Positions 33,561 through 40,367 of a stretch of 40,367 nt of DNA are shown in pieces; within the stretch, counting starts at the first letter, position 1, and every line of letters starts with the position of its first letter. Source of the stretch: Chlamydia trachomatis (GTDB taxonomy: Bacteria > Chlamydiota > Chlamydiia > Chlamydiales > Rhabdochlamydiaceae); contig CAMDHO010000018.1 in assembly GCA_945898205.1 (NCBI GenBank), positions 1-40,367 of the forward strand, in the 5' to 3' direction. The notes below the pieces were generated by a model, which was given only the letters and a program-made list of their open reading frames with translations, did not search any database and was not told the origin of the DNA. A program made the translations under genes and the position numbers.

Positions 33561-34055
33561 CTAAAAAACTTGAGTAGTATAGCTGTTTGAGGAAGAGAAT
33601 TGCAATGGAAGAGATTTGAAAAGATGGAAAATAGTTTCTTGCGTTTCTAGAAAAATATCTTGATCAGCTTTTAAGGATCTAACCTCTTCGATGGAAAACC
33701 AGCGAATTAAAGGATCTAAGAAGAGGTTTCCTCCGCTAGGTTTAGCAATGTAAATAAAATCTATATGTTGATGCTCGGCCACATCACCGTAAGCTTGAAT
33801 GTTTTCTAAAAGACATAGATAAGGTCTTTCAATACTTTTAGCGTTCCATCTGTCGATCCATAGATTTTCTTGTAAAATCCATTCAATCTCAAGGCCTGTT
33901 TCCTCTAACACTTCCCTTTTAGCTGCGATGGAGGGTATTTCATTTTCCTCTAAATGCCCGCCAGGTGGGAGCCATTTTTCTATTTTAGCATGAAAAAGAA
34001 GTAGTATTTTGTCTGAGGAGATAATGTAAGTTGTTGCTGTAAAATGTTTTTCCAT
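33561..34055 (-). CDS. Nudix hydrolase
   Basis: 164 residues. A complete Nudix box: GGHLEENEIPSIAAKREVLE followed by ETGL (GX5EX7REUXEEXGU pattern satisfied). WLPPGGH before it is typical of the MutT/NUDT group. These enzymes cleave nucleoside diphosphates linked to other groups; the substrate is unknown. The last residues are Ser/Asn-rich. Divergent from mazG with a 92-base gap, placing two nucleotide-pool cleaning enzymes side by side. Confidence 0.92.
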   Translation of the reverse strand: MEKHFTATTYIISSDKILLLFHAKIEKWLPPGGHLEENEIPSIAAKREVLEETGLEIEWILQENLWIDRWNAKSIERPYLCLLENIQAYGDVAEHQHIDFIYIAKPSGGNLFLDPLIRWFSIEEVRSLKADQDIFLETQETIFHLFKSLPLQFSSSNSYTTQVF

Positions 34056-34147
34056 AGAGCCAAAAAAGTATTGAGTTGAGGGAAATATGTTGATGCTCTT
34101 AGAGTTTTGTCTTATTATTGTTTTTTTTCAATCTATTTGGGGGTTTT

Positions 34148-34765
34148 GTGAAAGAGTTTGATGACCTTTTGGATATTGCAACTTATTTAAATGGTCCAAG
34201 CGGATGTCCTTGGGATCATAAACAAACTTTTAACTCTCTTCAACCTTATGTTTTAGAAGAAGCTCATGAAGTTGTAGAAGCTGTGGATCGGGGAAATGAT
34301 AAAGAAATTATAGAAGAGCTCGGGGATCTTTTGTATACAGTAATTTTTTATGCAAAAATAGCTGAGAAAGATAAGAGGTTTTCCATTCAAGAGATCTTGG
34401 ATGGGATAAATCAAAAGTTAATTAGACGGCATCCGCATGTTTTTGAGGATTTAAAGGTTAATTCGGAAGAAGAGGTTGTGGAAAATTGGGAGAGGATTAA
34501 AAAAGAAAAAGAGGGGAAGCGGAAAAAAGAATTTTTAAAAGAACTTCCAGCTTTAGCTAAAGCTCAAAAAATGATTAGCATTTTTAGTCGAAGCGGATTT
34601 GCTTCATTAGACTCTATCCCAGTCCTTTCTGAAGAAGAGATCGCCGGTCGTCTTTTGGAAATAGTTCGAATAGCTGAAAAATCAAAGGTGGATAGTGAAG
34701 GAGTCTTAAGAAGGATTCTTTTAATGCATCAAAAGGCTTTTCAAAAGTGGGAATCTCTGCTATAG
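34148..34765 (+). CDS. mazG: Nucleoside triphosphate pyrophosphohydrolase MazG
   Basis: 205 residues from the GTG at 34148, which follows GGGGG; an in-frame TTG at 34118 adds ten hydrophobic residues with no ribosome site. MazG motifs: CPWDHKQTFNSL, then EEAHEVVEA (metal-binding Glu pair), EELGDLLYTVIFYA, and RRHPHVF. E. coli MazG is about 260 residues with two domains; here the second domain is short and divergent. It hydrolyses NTPs or dNTPs to monophosphates in the cytoplasm. The next gene starts 32 bases later. Confidence 0.93.
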   Translation: MKEFDDLLDIATYLNGPSGCPWDHKQTFNSLQPYVLEEAHEVVEAVDRGNDKEIIEELGDLLYTVIFYAKIAEKDKRFSIQEILDGINQKLIRRHPHVFEDLKVNSEEEVVENWERIKKEKEGKRKKEFLKELPALAKAQKMISIFSRSGFASLDSIPVLSEEEIAGRLLEIVRIAEKSKVDSEGVLRRILLMHQKAFQKWESLL

Positions 34766-34797
34766 TGCTTTTTTTATTATTTAAAAAAAAGCTAGAA

Positions 34798-35394
34798 ATG
34801 GAAGTTTTAGACAAAGAAATAAGCAGTAGACTATTGGATACCTTATCAGGACTTAATCAAGAAAGGATGCGACTTAAGAAACGTCGTATAGAGAGTCATT
34901 TTAAGGATACTACGAATATAACGGGTGCGGCGTTTACAATAGCTTCAGAAGAGGTCGGAGATACAGTTGTAGGTGGTTATTTTTTAAGGCTTAATGCGAA
35001 ATCACCTTTAAAACCGATGCCGCTTGCTAGCGAAGGGTATTGTTTAGATCGTGTTCATGGTTATCTGCTAAGCCCTGTTTTTTATGCTCTTTATATGCTT
35101 TATTGCATGGAACTTGATCATTCTCCGATTTCTTTTCATTTTACATCGACTAAGGTCATGGAAAGATGTTCCTCTTTGCTAAGTGGGGAAGCGCTTCCAA
35201 AGAACTTGGTAGAGGAATCTATCTGTTTTTTATGTAAACTTTTACCTAAAGTAGAAATTTTATCTTGTATAAAGGGTCCTTTTTTTGAAAAAATGCAAAG
35301 TAGAATGTATTTAGTAAAGCACCATAATATAAATGAATTGATTTCATTAGACTTTGAGATAATTGCCAGGTCTCTTTTAATTGTTGAATCCTAA
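34798..35394 (+). CDS. Hypothetical soluble protein
   Basis: 198 residues from ATG 34798; an in-frame ATG at 34747 would overlap mazG and adds a hydrophobic stretch of doubtful reality. Charged N-terminal helix (QERMRLKKRRIESHFKD), then a mixed domain with VHGYLLSPVFYALYMLYCME and several cysteines. No family recognised. It ends 14 bases before the lipoprotein-like hydrolase, so the three genes mazG, this one and the hydrolase may be co-transcribed. Confidence 0.7.
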   Translation: MEVLDKEISSRLLDTLSGLNQERMRLKKRRIESHFKDTTNITGAAFTIASEEVGDTVVGGYFLRLNAKSPLKPMPLASEGYCLDRVHGYLLSPVFYALYMLYCMELDHSPISFHFTSTKVMERCSSLLSGEALPKNLVEESICFLCKLLPKVEILSCIKGPFFEKMQSRMYLVKHHNINELISLDFEIIARSLLIVES

Positions 35395-35408
35395 ACTAGG
35401 TGAAATGT

Positions 35409-36245
35409 ATGTTTTTTTTGCATTTTTTGAGTTTGTTTTCTATAGCTCTATTTGCTTTTTCTTGCTCTAGTACAACTCAGAAAAAGTCTCCATTTGTTTA
35501 CGATTTACATCTTTTTTCTGATCAAGATTCTCAGAAAAACGCTGTAATTTGTTTTCATGGATTTGGAGGAGACTATCGAATAGGTAATACAGTAAAACCT
35601 TTTTTTTTAGAAAAAGCTACAGTTATTAGCTTTAATTTTCCAGATTATGGCAAAAGTTCAGGTTTTTTAGATAAAGAACAGACTTCTTTTGGAACAATAG
35701 AAGAGATACTTCCAGCTCTATATGTTTTAAAGCAAAGTATTGTTGATAAGGGCTTTAATCGTGTTTGTCTTTATGGATTTTCGGCAGGAGGGGCTGCTTT
35801 AATCAATTGTTTATCCGTCCTTAACTCTTCTTCTTATGATAAAGAACTTAAAAAAATAGGAATCCTAGCGCAAGATAAGAAAAAAATATTAGAAGTTATT
35901 TCTCAGGGGGATATTATTTTAGATACCCCACTAAAATCAATTGATGAAATAATAGCTTTGTATGGCATGACGCCAGAGCTTGCAGTAATTGGTCTAAGAT
36001 ATCAGGAAAATGGAATGGATCCGATAGAAAGTCTAAAAAAATGGAATAATCTTTTTTTAAATATTCTTGTTCATTTTCAGGTTCCGGATAAAATTGTATC
36101 GAATCGGGATGATGAACTATTTATTGAACTACTAAAAAAACACAACGGCGGGAAAATAAGTGTTTTGATAGGGAGTGATACCGGGCATAGCCTTCCCCAT
36201 TATTCACTTTGGGATTACTATCTGAAAAACCCCAACTGTTTTTAA
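35409..36245 (+). CDS. Alpha/beta hydrolase, probable lipoprotein
   Basis: 278 residues from ATG 35409 (AGG eight bases upstream; a GTG at 35400 is possible). The N-terminus LHFLSLFSIALFAFSCSS looks like a signal peptide ending in a weak lipobox before Cys, a substrate for Lgt. Hydrolase features: oxyanion FHGFGGDY, nucleophile elbow YGFSAGG (GxSxG), and a C-terminal DTGHSLPH histidine. Likely an esterase or thioesterase acting at the envelope. Its stop overlaps the convergent unknown gene by four bases. Confidence 0.85.
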   Translation: MFFLHFLSLFSIALFAFSCSSTTQKKSPFVYDLHLFSDQDSQKNAVICFHGFGGDYRIGNTVKPFFLEKATVISFNFPDYGKSSGFLDKEQTSFGTIEEILPALYVLKQSIVDKGFNRVCLYGFSAGGAALINCLSVLNSSSYDKELKKIGILAQDKKKILEVISQGDIILDTPLKSIDEIIALYGMTPELAVIGLRYQENGMDPIESLKKWNNLFLNILVHFQVPDKIVSNRDDELFIELLKKHNGGKISVLIGSDTGHSLPHYSLWDYYLKNPNCF

Positions 36246-36853
36246 CCTGATTCGAGATCTCGGATAGAAGGTAGATTTATGATAATAATTCCACTTTTCC
36301 CTAAGGAATCGATCAAACTTTTTTTAGGATCGGTTGAGAAATCTCTAGGATTCTTGGCTATTTGAGACAAAACTTGAGTAATAGCTTTAGCTTGTATTTC
36401 TGAGAGGTTTTTATGGACAGTATTAACTAGGGCTTTAAGATATTCCTTAAAATTCTGTTGGTATGATGCTTCGATAGATGATTTATATGTAGCATGAATG
36501 CAAAAAATATATTCTACTTCAGTCGCGTAAGCAATGAGCTGTGCTTTTGTGTTTTCTTGAATGAGTCTTTGCAAGACTTTTTCAATTGCTTCAAAGAGAT
36601 TACTTATTTGGATTTTCCTGTCTAAAAGCTGTTCGTTAATGAAAGAAAGGGCTTCAGAGGCTTCTCTTTCAACATATTTAGGAAGGTAATCACCACCCGC
36701 ATTTGAAATTTGGGAAATTCTCATGATTTGAGATAGAAGTCTAAAGGTGTCTGCGTAGGCTTTTGGCGATGCTAGAGAGCGCATAAGCCAAAAATACAGT
36801 TCTTCGGCAATGATATGTAAATTGAATTCGTGGCTAAATTCTTGCTTTTCCAT
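36242..36853 (-). CDS. Helical protein, unknown
   Basis: 203 residues, no signal peptide. Almost entirely helical with regular heptad-like spacing (EALSFINEQLLDRKIQISNL, IEKVLQRLIQENTKAQ), suggesting a helical bundle. The ending KSGIIIINLPSIRDLESG is a single strand. No motif recognised. GGGAGGTGAGC lies just before the ATG on the minus strand, a strong ribosome site. It marks the last ordinary gene before accessory DNA. Confidence 0.75.
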   Translation of the reverse strand: MEKQEFSHEFNLHIIAEELYFWLMRSLASPKAYADTFRLLSQIMRISQISNAGGDYLPKYVEREASEALSFINEQLLDRKIQISNLFEAIEKVLQRLIQENTKAQLIAYATEVEYIFCIHATYKSSIEASYQQNFKEYLKALVNTVHKNLSEIQAKAITQVLSQIAKNPRDFSTDPKKSLIDSLGKSGIIIINLPSIRDLESG

Positions 36854-37002
36854 TAGCTCACCTCCCGTTAAAATAGAAATTAAGGAATCTGACTTAATAT
36901 CTTTAAAAAGATGTAAGTTCTTTGTTTCCGGCTTTTTGTGTAATTTGTTTTTTTATTGTGCAATCGGCTCTAGTTGGTTTAAATAAATGTATTCGCTCTA
37001 AG

Positions 37003-37015
37003 TTGTATTATACAA
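37003..37015. promoter_or_regulatory. Perfect palindrome TTGTATTATACAA
   Basis: Six-base arms around one base, in the 293-base gap between the helical protein (minus) and the transposase remnant (plus). It could be an operator, since it overlaps -10-like sequences in both directions, or part of an IS end. The rest of the gap (36854-37146) is AT-rich without other recognisable features except AGGAGG at 37137-37142. Confidence 0.3.
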
Positions 37016-37146
37016 TAAGATTAATATTTAAATTAGTTATTTCTTTAATTATTAGGTGCAAAGTTAAAATTTCCTAATTCTAAAAAGTATAAATTTCCGT
37101 TTATTGCAATAACTAACATGTGTAAATGCCGTAATTAGGAGGCTTT

Positions 37147-37645
37147 ATGAACGGAGTTATTATCATGACAGAAAAAGACCTGGAAAAGATAAAAATCATG
37201 CAACTTTTACTGAAAAAGTTGCTGACGCAGGAGCAAGCAGCTAAACTGCTAGATATTACCGAACGTCAAGTTCGTAATATTTTTAAGAACTATAAAGAGT
37301 TTGGTGGTCAAGGAGTTATATCAAAGAAAATCGGAAAGCAAACTAATCATCAATTGTCAGAAGATATTAATTCAGAAGATCTAACGTTTATAAGAGCAAT
37401 ATATCATGATTTTGGACCTGCGCTCAGCATGGAAAAGTTGGATGAAGATCTCAGAGGAATCTATTCGCAAACTAATGATCGCCAATAAATTGTGGATTCC
37501 TAAGGGGGGGGGGTGATCCAGTCATCCATCGAATGAGACCTAGAAGGCTTTTTTTTTTTTTGGATAGTTAATTCAGGCAGATGGATCAAAACACCATTGG
37601 TTTGAAGATAGAGGACCAGAATGCACTTTAATTGTTTTAATCCCT
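37147..37645 (+). pseudogene. ISNCY (IS1202-like) transposase, frameshifted and truncated
   Basis: A strong AGGAGG precedes the ATG. The first 113 codons give an HTH region (LTQEQAAKLLDITERQVRNI, then GGQGVISKKIGKQTNHQLSE and a FGPALSMEKL block), the standard start of ISNCY transposases. The frame ends at 37488, but the reading continues in other frames: MIANKLWIPK, then after a G10 run (37504-37513) and a T13 run (37549-37561) IQADGSKHHWFEDRGPECTL, the start of the DDE core with its first Asp. Homology then stops at about 37645. At least three frame changes and a missing C-terminal half show it is dead. Confidence 0.82.
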
Positions 37646-37659
37646 AACTCCGCTAAAAG

Positions 37660-38040
37660 TTACGTAATAGCCAACAACCTAGCTTGTTGAATAACTTTTT
37701 TTGTTTTATTGGTAATTTCTTCTTGATGCCACTTTACTCCGTTGATTTTGATTTTTTTACGTGCGACAGATGGATCAATATATCCTTGATCGAAAACTTT
37801 GATAGTAGTTCTTGTTTTACAAGAAGTTTTAGAATATCCAATTCGCCAATAAGCAAGGAAATCAAAGTTCACCCTTTTGACGAATGAAATTGGGGTAATT
37901 ATATACTCTTCCAGCTATTGTTTTTGATCTTCCAGAAAGCCTTTCATTCCTAATTTATCTGCTTGGGATCCTCATCTGAGGAAGCTTGATCGATAGAGGC
38001 TTGAATTTTTGTGAATTTTTCTAATAAAAACATGACTATC
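37660..38040 (-). pseudogene. Gene remnant of unknown family
   Basis: On the minus strand, frames join to a coherent stretch: MFLLEKFTKIQASIDQASSD (near 38030-37970), a frameshift at about 37963, ADKLGMKGFLEDQKQ, a TAG, then LEEYIITPISFVKRVNFDFL and on through KTRTTIKVFDQGYIDPSVAR to the TAA at 37660-37662. The residue make-up is protein-like, but I do not recognise it. It could be another mobile-element gene. It faces the transposase remnant tail to tail. The stretch 38041-38106 shows nothing more. Confidence 0.5.
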
Positions 38041-38106
38041 AAAGACGTATGGGTGCTCCTCACATAAAAAAGTCAGGATATCATAGCATGGTTGTTTTTT
38101 TACGCA

Positions 38107-39147
38107 CTATTGCCGGAAGAACACATTTCTTGAAATTAATTTTTGAATTTCTTTAGCCAAACCTCTTTTATCTGAAATATTGCTAAGGATGTCGCAACCA
38201 TTTTTTAAAATTTCAAAAGAACTAGTTAGACCACTCATTTCTTTAGCTAGTTCTATAGGGCTAGGCAATCTTTCATTTCCTAATAAACGTTTAAAATCCG
38301 CATTGCAATAAGTTGTAGGATTTTGCCTCGCGTGCATAGCTAAATGTAAAAATTCTGGAGTTAGTGATCCATTTTGCACAATTTCCGCAATTCCTAGAAG
38401 CTCTTCAGGAGAGATGTGTAGCTCTAAAGCGTTTTGGTTAAGCTCTCGTACAAAATCGCTGATTGATATTGAATCCCCAGCAATATGGATAATGGATGGA
38501 ATAGATTCTACTGAATCTTCTCTTGCACACAACAAAGACATATTAGCCAATCCAAAGCTAGCCAGGTTGTAAGAAACGGGTTGGAAAAAATTATCTCCGC
38601 CTTTTAAGTGTATACTAATAGGGAGAAAAGACCCAATTCCTGCCATATGGCCTACATGTATTTTACTTGATGTTCTATCTCCTATAAGAGCATCTAAACG
38701 ACTAATTTTCACATTCTTTAATTTCATTAACTCTTCCTCAGCCTGTAACTTAGTAGCTGCGTAAGGGGTATGATTACCAATTCCATGGATTTGAGTAGCG
38801 GTTGTTGAAAGCTGGATAAAAGGAATGCCTTCATCTTTAGCTGCTTTTGCAAGTCGAAGAGGCATTTTTACATTAACAGATTGCATCTGATCCCTATCAC
38901 CTTCACTGACAACTGCAGCATTTACTATCACCTTAATCTTCGACTTACGCAAAGCTCTACGCATTTCCTCTTGCGAAGCTGTTGATATTTCACGAGAAGA
39001 TCCAAATACATCCATTCCTAATTTCTGTATCATAGGTCCCATTGTTTGTCCTAACCGGCCTGCAGCCCCAGTAACTAAACAATTCAAAGAAGACTCTGTT
39101 CGAACGCTTAAATTTCTGCCAATATTACAACTGAGCCTATTAATCAT
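38107..39147 (-). CDS. Extended SDR, RmlD/epimerase-like
   Basis: 346 residues. NAD(P)-binding Rossmann start CLVTGAAGRLGQTMGP at about 23-38, the VIVNAAVVSEGDRDQ block, STTATQIHG and the catalytic YAATK. This fits NAD-dependent sugar epimerases or dTDP-4-dehydrorhamnose reductase relatives. The first 20 residues are an extra, basic stretch; a later start is possible but no ATG lies close. It is flanked by a dead transposase, a gene relic and a group II intron, so it may be horizontally acquired cargo. Appears intact. Confidence 0.82.
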   Translation of the reverse strand: MINRLSCNIGRNLSVRTESSLNCLVTGAAGRLGQTMGPMIQKLGMDVFGSSREISTASQEEMRRALRKSKIKVIVNAAVVSEGDRDQMQSVNVKMPLRLAKAAKDEGIPFIQLSTTATQIHGIGNHTPYAATKLQAEEELMKLKNVKISRLDALIGDRTSSKIHVGHMAGIGSFLPISIHLKGGDNFFQPVSYNLASFGLANMSLLCAREDSVESIPSIIHIAGDSISISDFVRELNQNALELHISPEELLGIAEIVQNGSLTPEFLHLAMHARQNPTTYCNADFKRLLGNERLPSPIELAKEMSGLTSSFEILKNGCDILSNISDKRGLAKEIQKLISRNVFFRQ

Positions 39148-39429
39148 AGTTCGCCTTTTGCTGTGTTGTTTACTGGTCCATTTAATGTTTATAATGTTTA
39201 TAATTTAAATTTTAAACTAAAAATGATTTAATTTAAACGTTTTCATTTAGCTTGCTTTTTATTACTATTTGTTTTAATTTGTTTATTATTAAACGAAAAT
39301 TATCTGTTTTTTTAATAAACATCTTATTTTCAGTATGTAATATAATCACAGAGATTGGATCGTTTTGCCTGCGATAAATTCGTAACCCGTCAGACCTCCT
39401 TTATTTCAAAAAAATCTAAATAATTTATT
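39148..39429. other. AT-rich spacer between SDR gene and group II intron
   Basis: Very AT-rich. It contains a tandem 9-mer (AATGTTTAT twice, about 39184-39201) that gives TATAAA-like boxes for the SDR gene on the minus strand, and a TATAAT at 39341-39346 facing the intron. The bases at about 39412-39429 must hold the intron-binding site of the insertion. No gene seen. Confidence 0.4.
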
Positions 39430-40367
39430 GTGCGCCAAGAAGCGTACATAAACTAACTGCATGAAAAAGCAGTCGGAGCAAGGGGCACCCACCCGCTCTG
39501 TAGCAAGTCTTGGAGCTCTGAAGGTAACAACAGGGTTTAAGCGTAGATATGGGAGATTATTAGGCCGTAATCCGAAAGGGTAAACTGATTGAGCCTCGAA
39601 AATTACAATGAGAAGGGTCGATGTTTTAATTTTGACGGAAGACAACATCGGCCGACTCGAAATAGGGAATGAGTCAGCTGACACTCCGGGGTCTGAGAGC
39701 ATGGGATGAGAATCAAAAGTTTACGTATGAACTTGGAATATCCACAAAGGCGCCTTGAACATGGTTTAGGTGTCTTTGGACACGTATAAAAGCGAGGAAG
39801 AAGAGAAAGCCTTAGGCGGGTGTCAGATGGATCATACTAGCAAAGAAACCAGTAATGATGGTGGAGGAAAGGATCCTCGGTAAATATTAACCCTAGTAAA
39901 GGAGATGTTATGGAGACTACAGGGCTTCAATTAATAACGAGAACAAAACTGAACAGGATAGTCTGGTTATCCCAGAAAAACAAAGAAATACAATTCAACA
40001 ATTTGATGAATGTTTTCAATATAGAGTCGCTAAGAGAATGTTTTAATAGGATGGATGGAAAGAAAGCGATTCGAATAGACGGTGTAAAGAAAGAAGTCTA
40101 GGCCAAAGATCTAGATGGAAATCTTCAAGCGCTAGTAAAGAGAATTCATGAAATGGGATACGGACCAAACCCTGTCAGGGAGGTGCTTATTCCAAAAGAA
40201 GGAAGCCGTAGAGCCATGAGGCCTCTAGGGATTAGCAATTTTGAAGACAAAATCTTTCAAATGATGCTGCAGAAGACTCTTGAAACTATCTAGGAACCTC
40301 TTTTCTTGGAGTGTTCCTACGGGTTCAGGCCAGGGAAGAGTTGCCAGGATGCAATTGAGGATCTATC
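39430..40367 (+). mobile_element. Group II intron (5' part, continues past the window)
   Basis: Begins GTGCGCC at 39430, the conserved 5' end of group II introns. About 480 bases of structured, GC-richer sequence follow without open frames on the sense strand, with domain I landmarks such as GAAGGTAACAACAGGG, TAGGCCGTAATCCGAAAGGG and GGGGTCTGAGAGCATGG. The intron-encoded reverse transcriptase begins at 39910 after AAAGGAG. The 3' end, domains V/VI and target-site flank lie beyond the window. The insertion is intergenic as far as can be seen. Confidence 0.92.
39910..40367 (+). pseudogene. Group II intron reverse transcriptase/maturase with two in-frame TAG codons (partial)
   Basis: The frame is continuous except for TAG at 40099-40101 and 40291-40293. 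Reading through gives the RT0/RT1 blocks (MNVFNIESLRECFNRMDGKK, VREVLIPKEGSRRAMRPLGI, FQMMLQKTLETI) and the start of RT2 (CSYGFRPGKSC). In related LtrA proteins both interrupted positions are tyrosine (KxEY.xNL and LExIYEPLF). The two changes look like single-base Tyr-to-amber mutations, with no frameshift. The YADD active site lies past the window. Most likely inactive unless amber is suppressed. Confidence 0.88.

Noticed and set aside
39406..39702. A 98-codon open frame on the minus strand inside the group II intron
   Set aside because: It is antisense to the structured intron RNA, whose base composition keeps the frame open; no protein features.
40099..40293. Genome-wide reassignment of TAG to tyrosine
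   Set aside because: Intact host genes in this window end in TAG where the family's protein end is expected, so TAG still means stop.

Overview
The window looks like a piece of a chlamydia-like bacterium (phylum Chlamydiota, an environmental or arthropod-associated lineage; Rhabdochlamydia-like is a guess). The DNA is AT-rich. Gene runs match ones I know from chlamydiae: trxB followed by acpS and a PIN/TRAM membrane protein, then a small membrane protein and a HAD-IIA hydrolase (compare the CT099-CT103 region of Chlamydia trachomatis), and ssb followed directly by pepA (compare CT044-CT045). Degraded genes, an IS remnant and a group II intron argue for a lineage with more mobile DNA than classical Chlamydia. 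I see no rRNA, tRNA or CRISPR array.

Layout. 1-3701: end of an unidentified gene, then a tight three-gene run of exported proteins: a PEBP-like protein, a 630-residue secreted protein with a C-terminal IPT/TIG-like domain, and a choline-kinase-like protein carrying a signal peptide. 3702-4233: a decayed duplicate of DNA also present at 25316-25630, then a 15-bp hairpin covering the trxB start. 4234-12682: trxB, an outer-membrane barrel, acpS, PIN/TRAM protein, a candidate small RNA, a startless gene remnant, a membrane protein, HAD hydrolase, HIT protein and a 919-residue protein with papain-like motifs. 12741-18133: rlmH and lgt (divergent), an Inc-like membrane protein, a large unidentified helical protein, ridA. 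18320-23829: MFS carrier, a broken alpha/beta hydrolase gene, ssb-pepA-rluA-type synthase. 23948-29044: mostly minus strand, with small exported proteins, DUF1499, an AraC/GyrI regulator, a CofE-like glutamate ligase, an exported HAD protein and an IS200/IS605-like hairpin. 29213-36853: MarC, BioD/DRTGG protein, MFS carrier, AdiC/AaxC-type antiporter, Nudix, MazG, lipoprotein hydrolase and unknowns. 36854-40367: accessory DNA, with a broken ISNCY-type transposase, another gene remnant, an extended SDR and a group II intron whose reverse transcriptase has two in-frame amber codons and runs off the end.

How genes fit together. Most are single housekeeping functions: redox (trxB), carrier-protein activation (acpS), lipoprotein maturation (lgt), ribosome modification (rlmH, RluA type), DNA binding (ssb), nucleotide-pool cleaning (Nudix, MazG), damage pre-emption (RidA) and nutrient exchange (MFS, APC). 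The host-facing part is the exported or membrane set at 226-3701, 5187-6005, 14196-15482 and 23948-26098. I did not find a clear new multi-gene defence or biosynthetic system. The observations most worth checking are the hairpin over trxB, the papain-like 919-residue protein, the exported kinase and HAD proteins, the decayed duplications, and the two Tyr-to-TAG changes in the intron reverse transcriptase.
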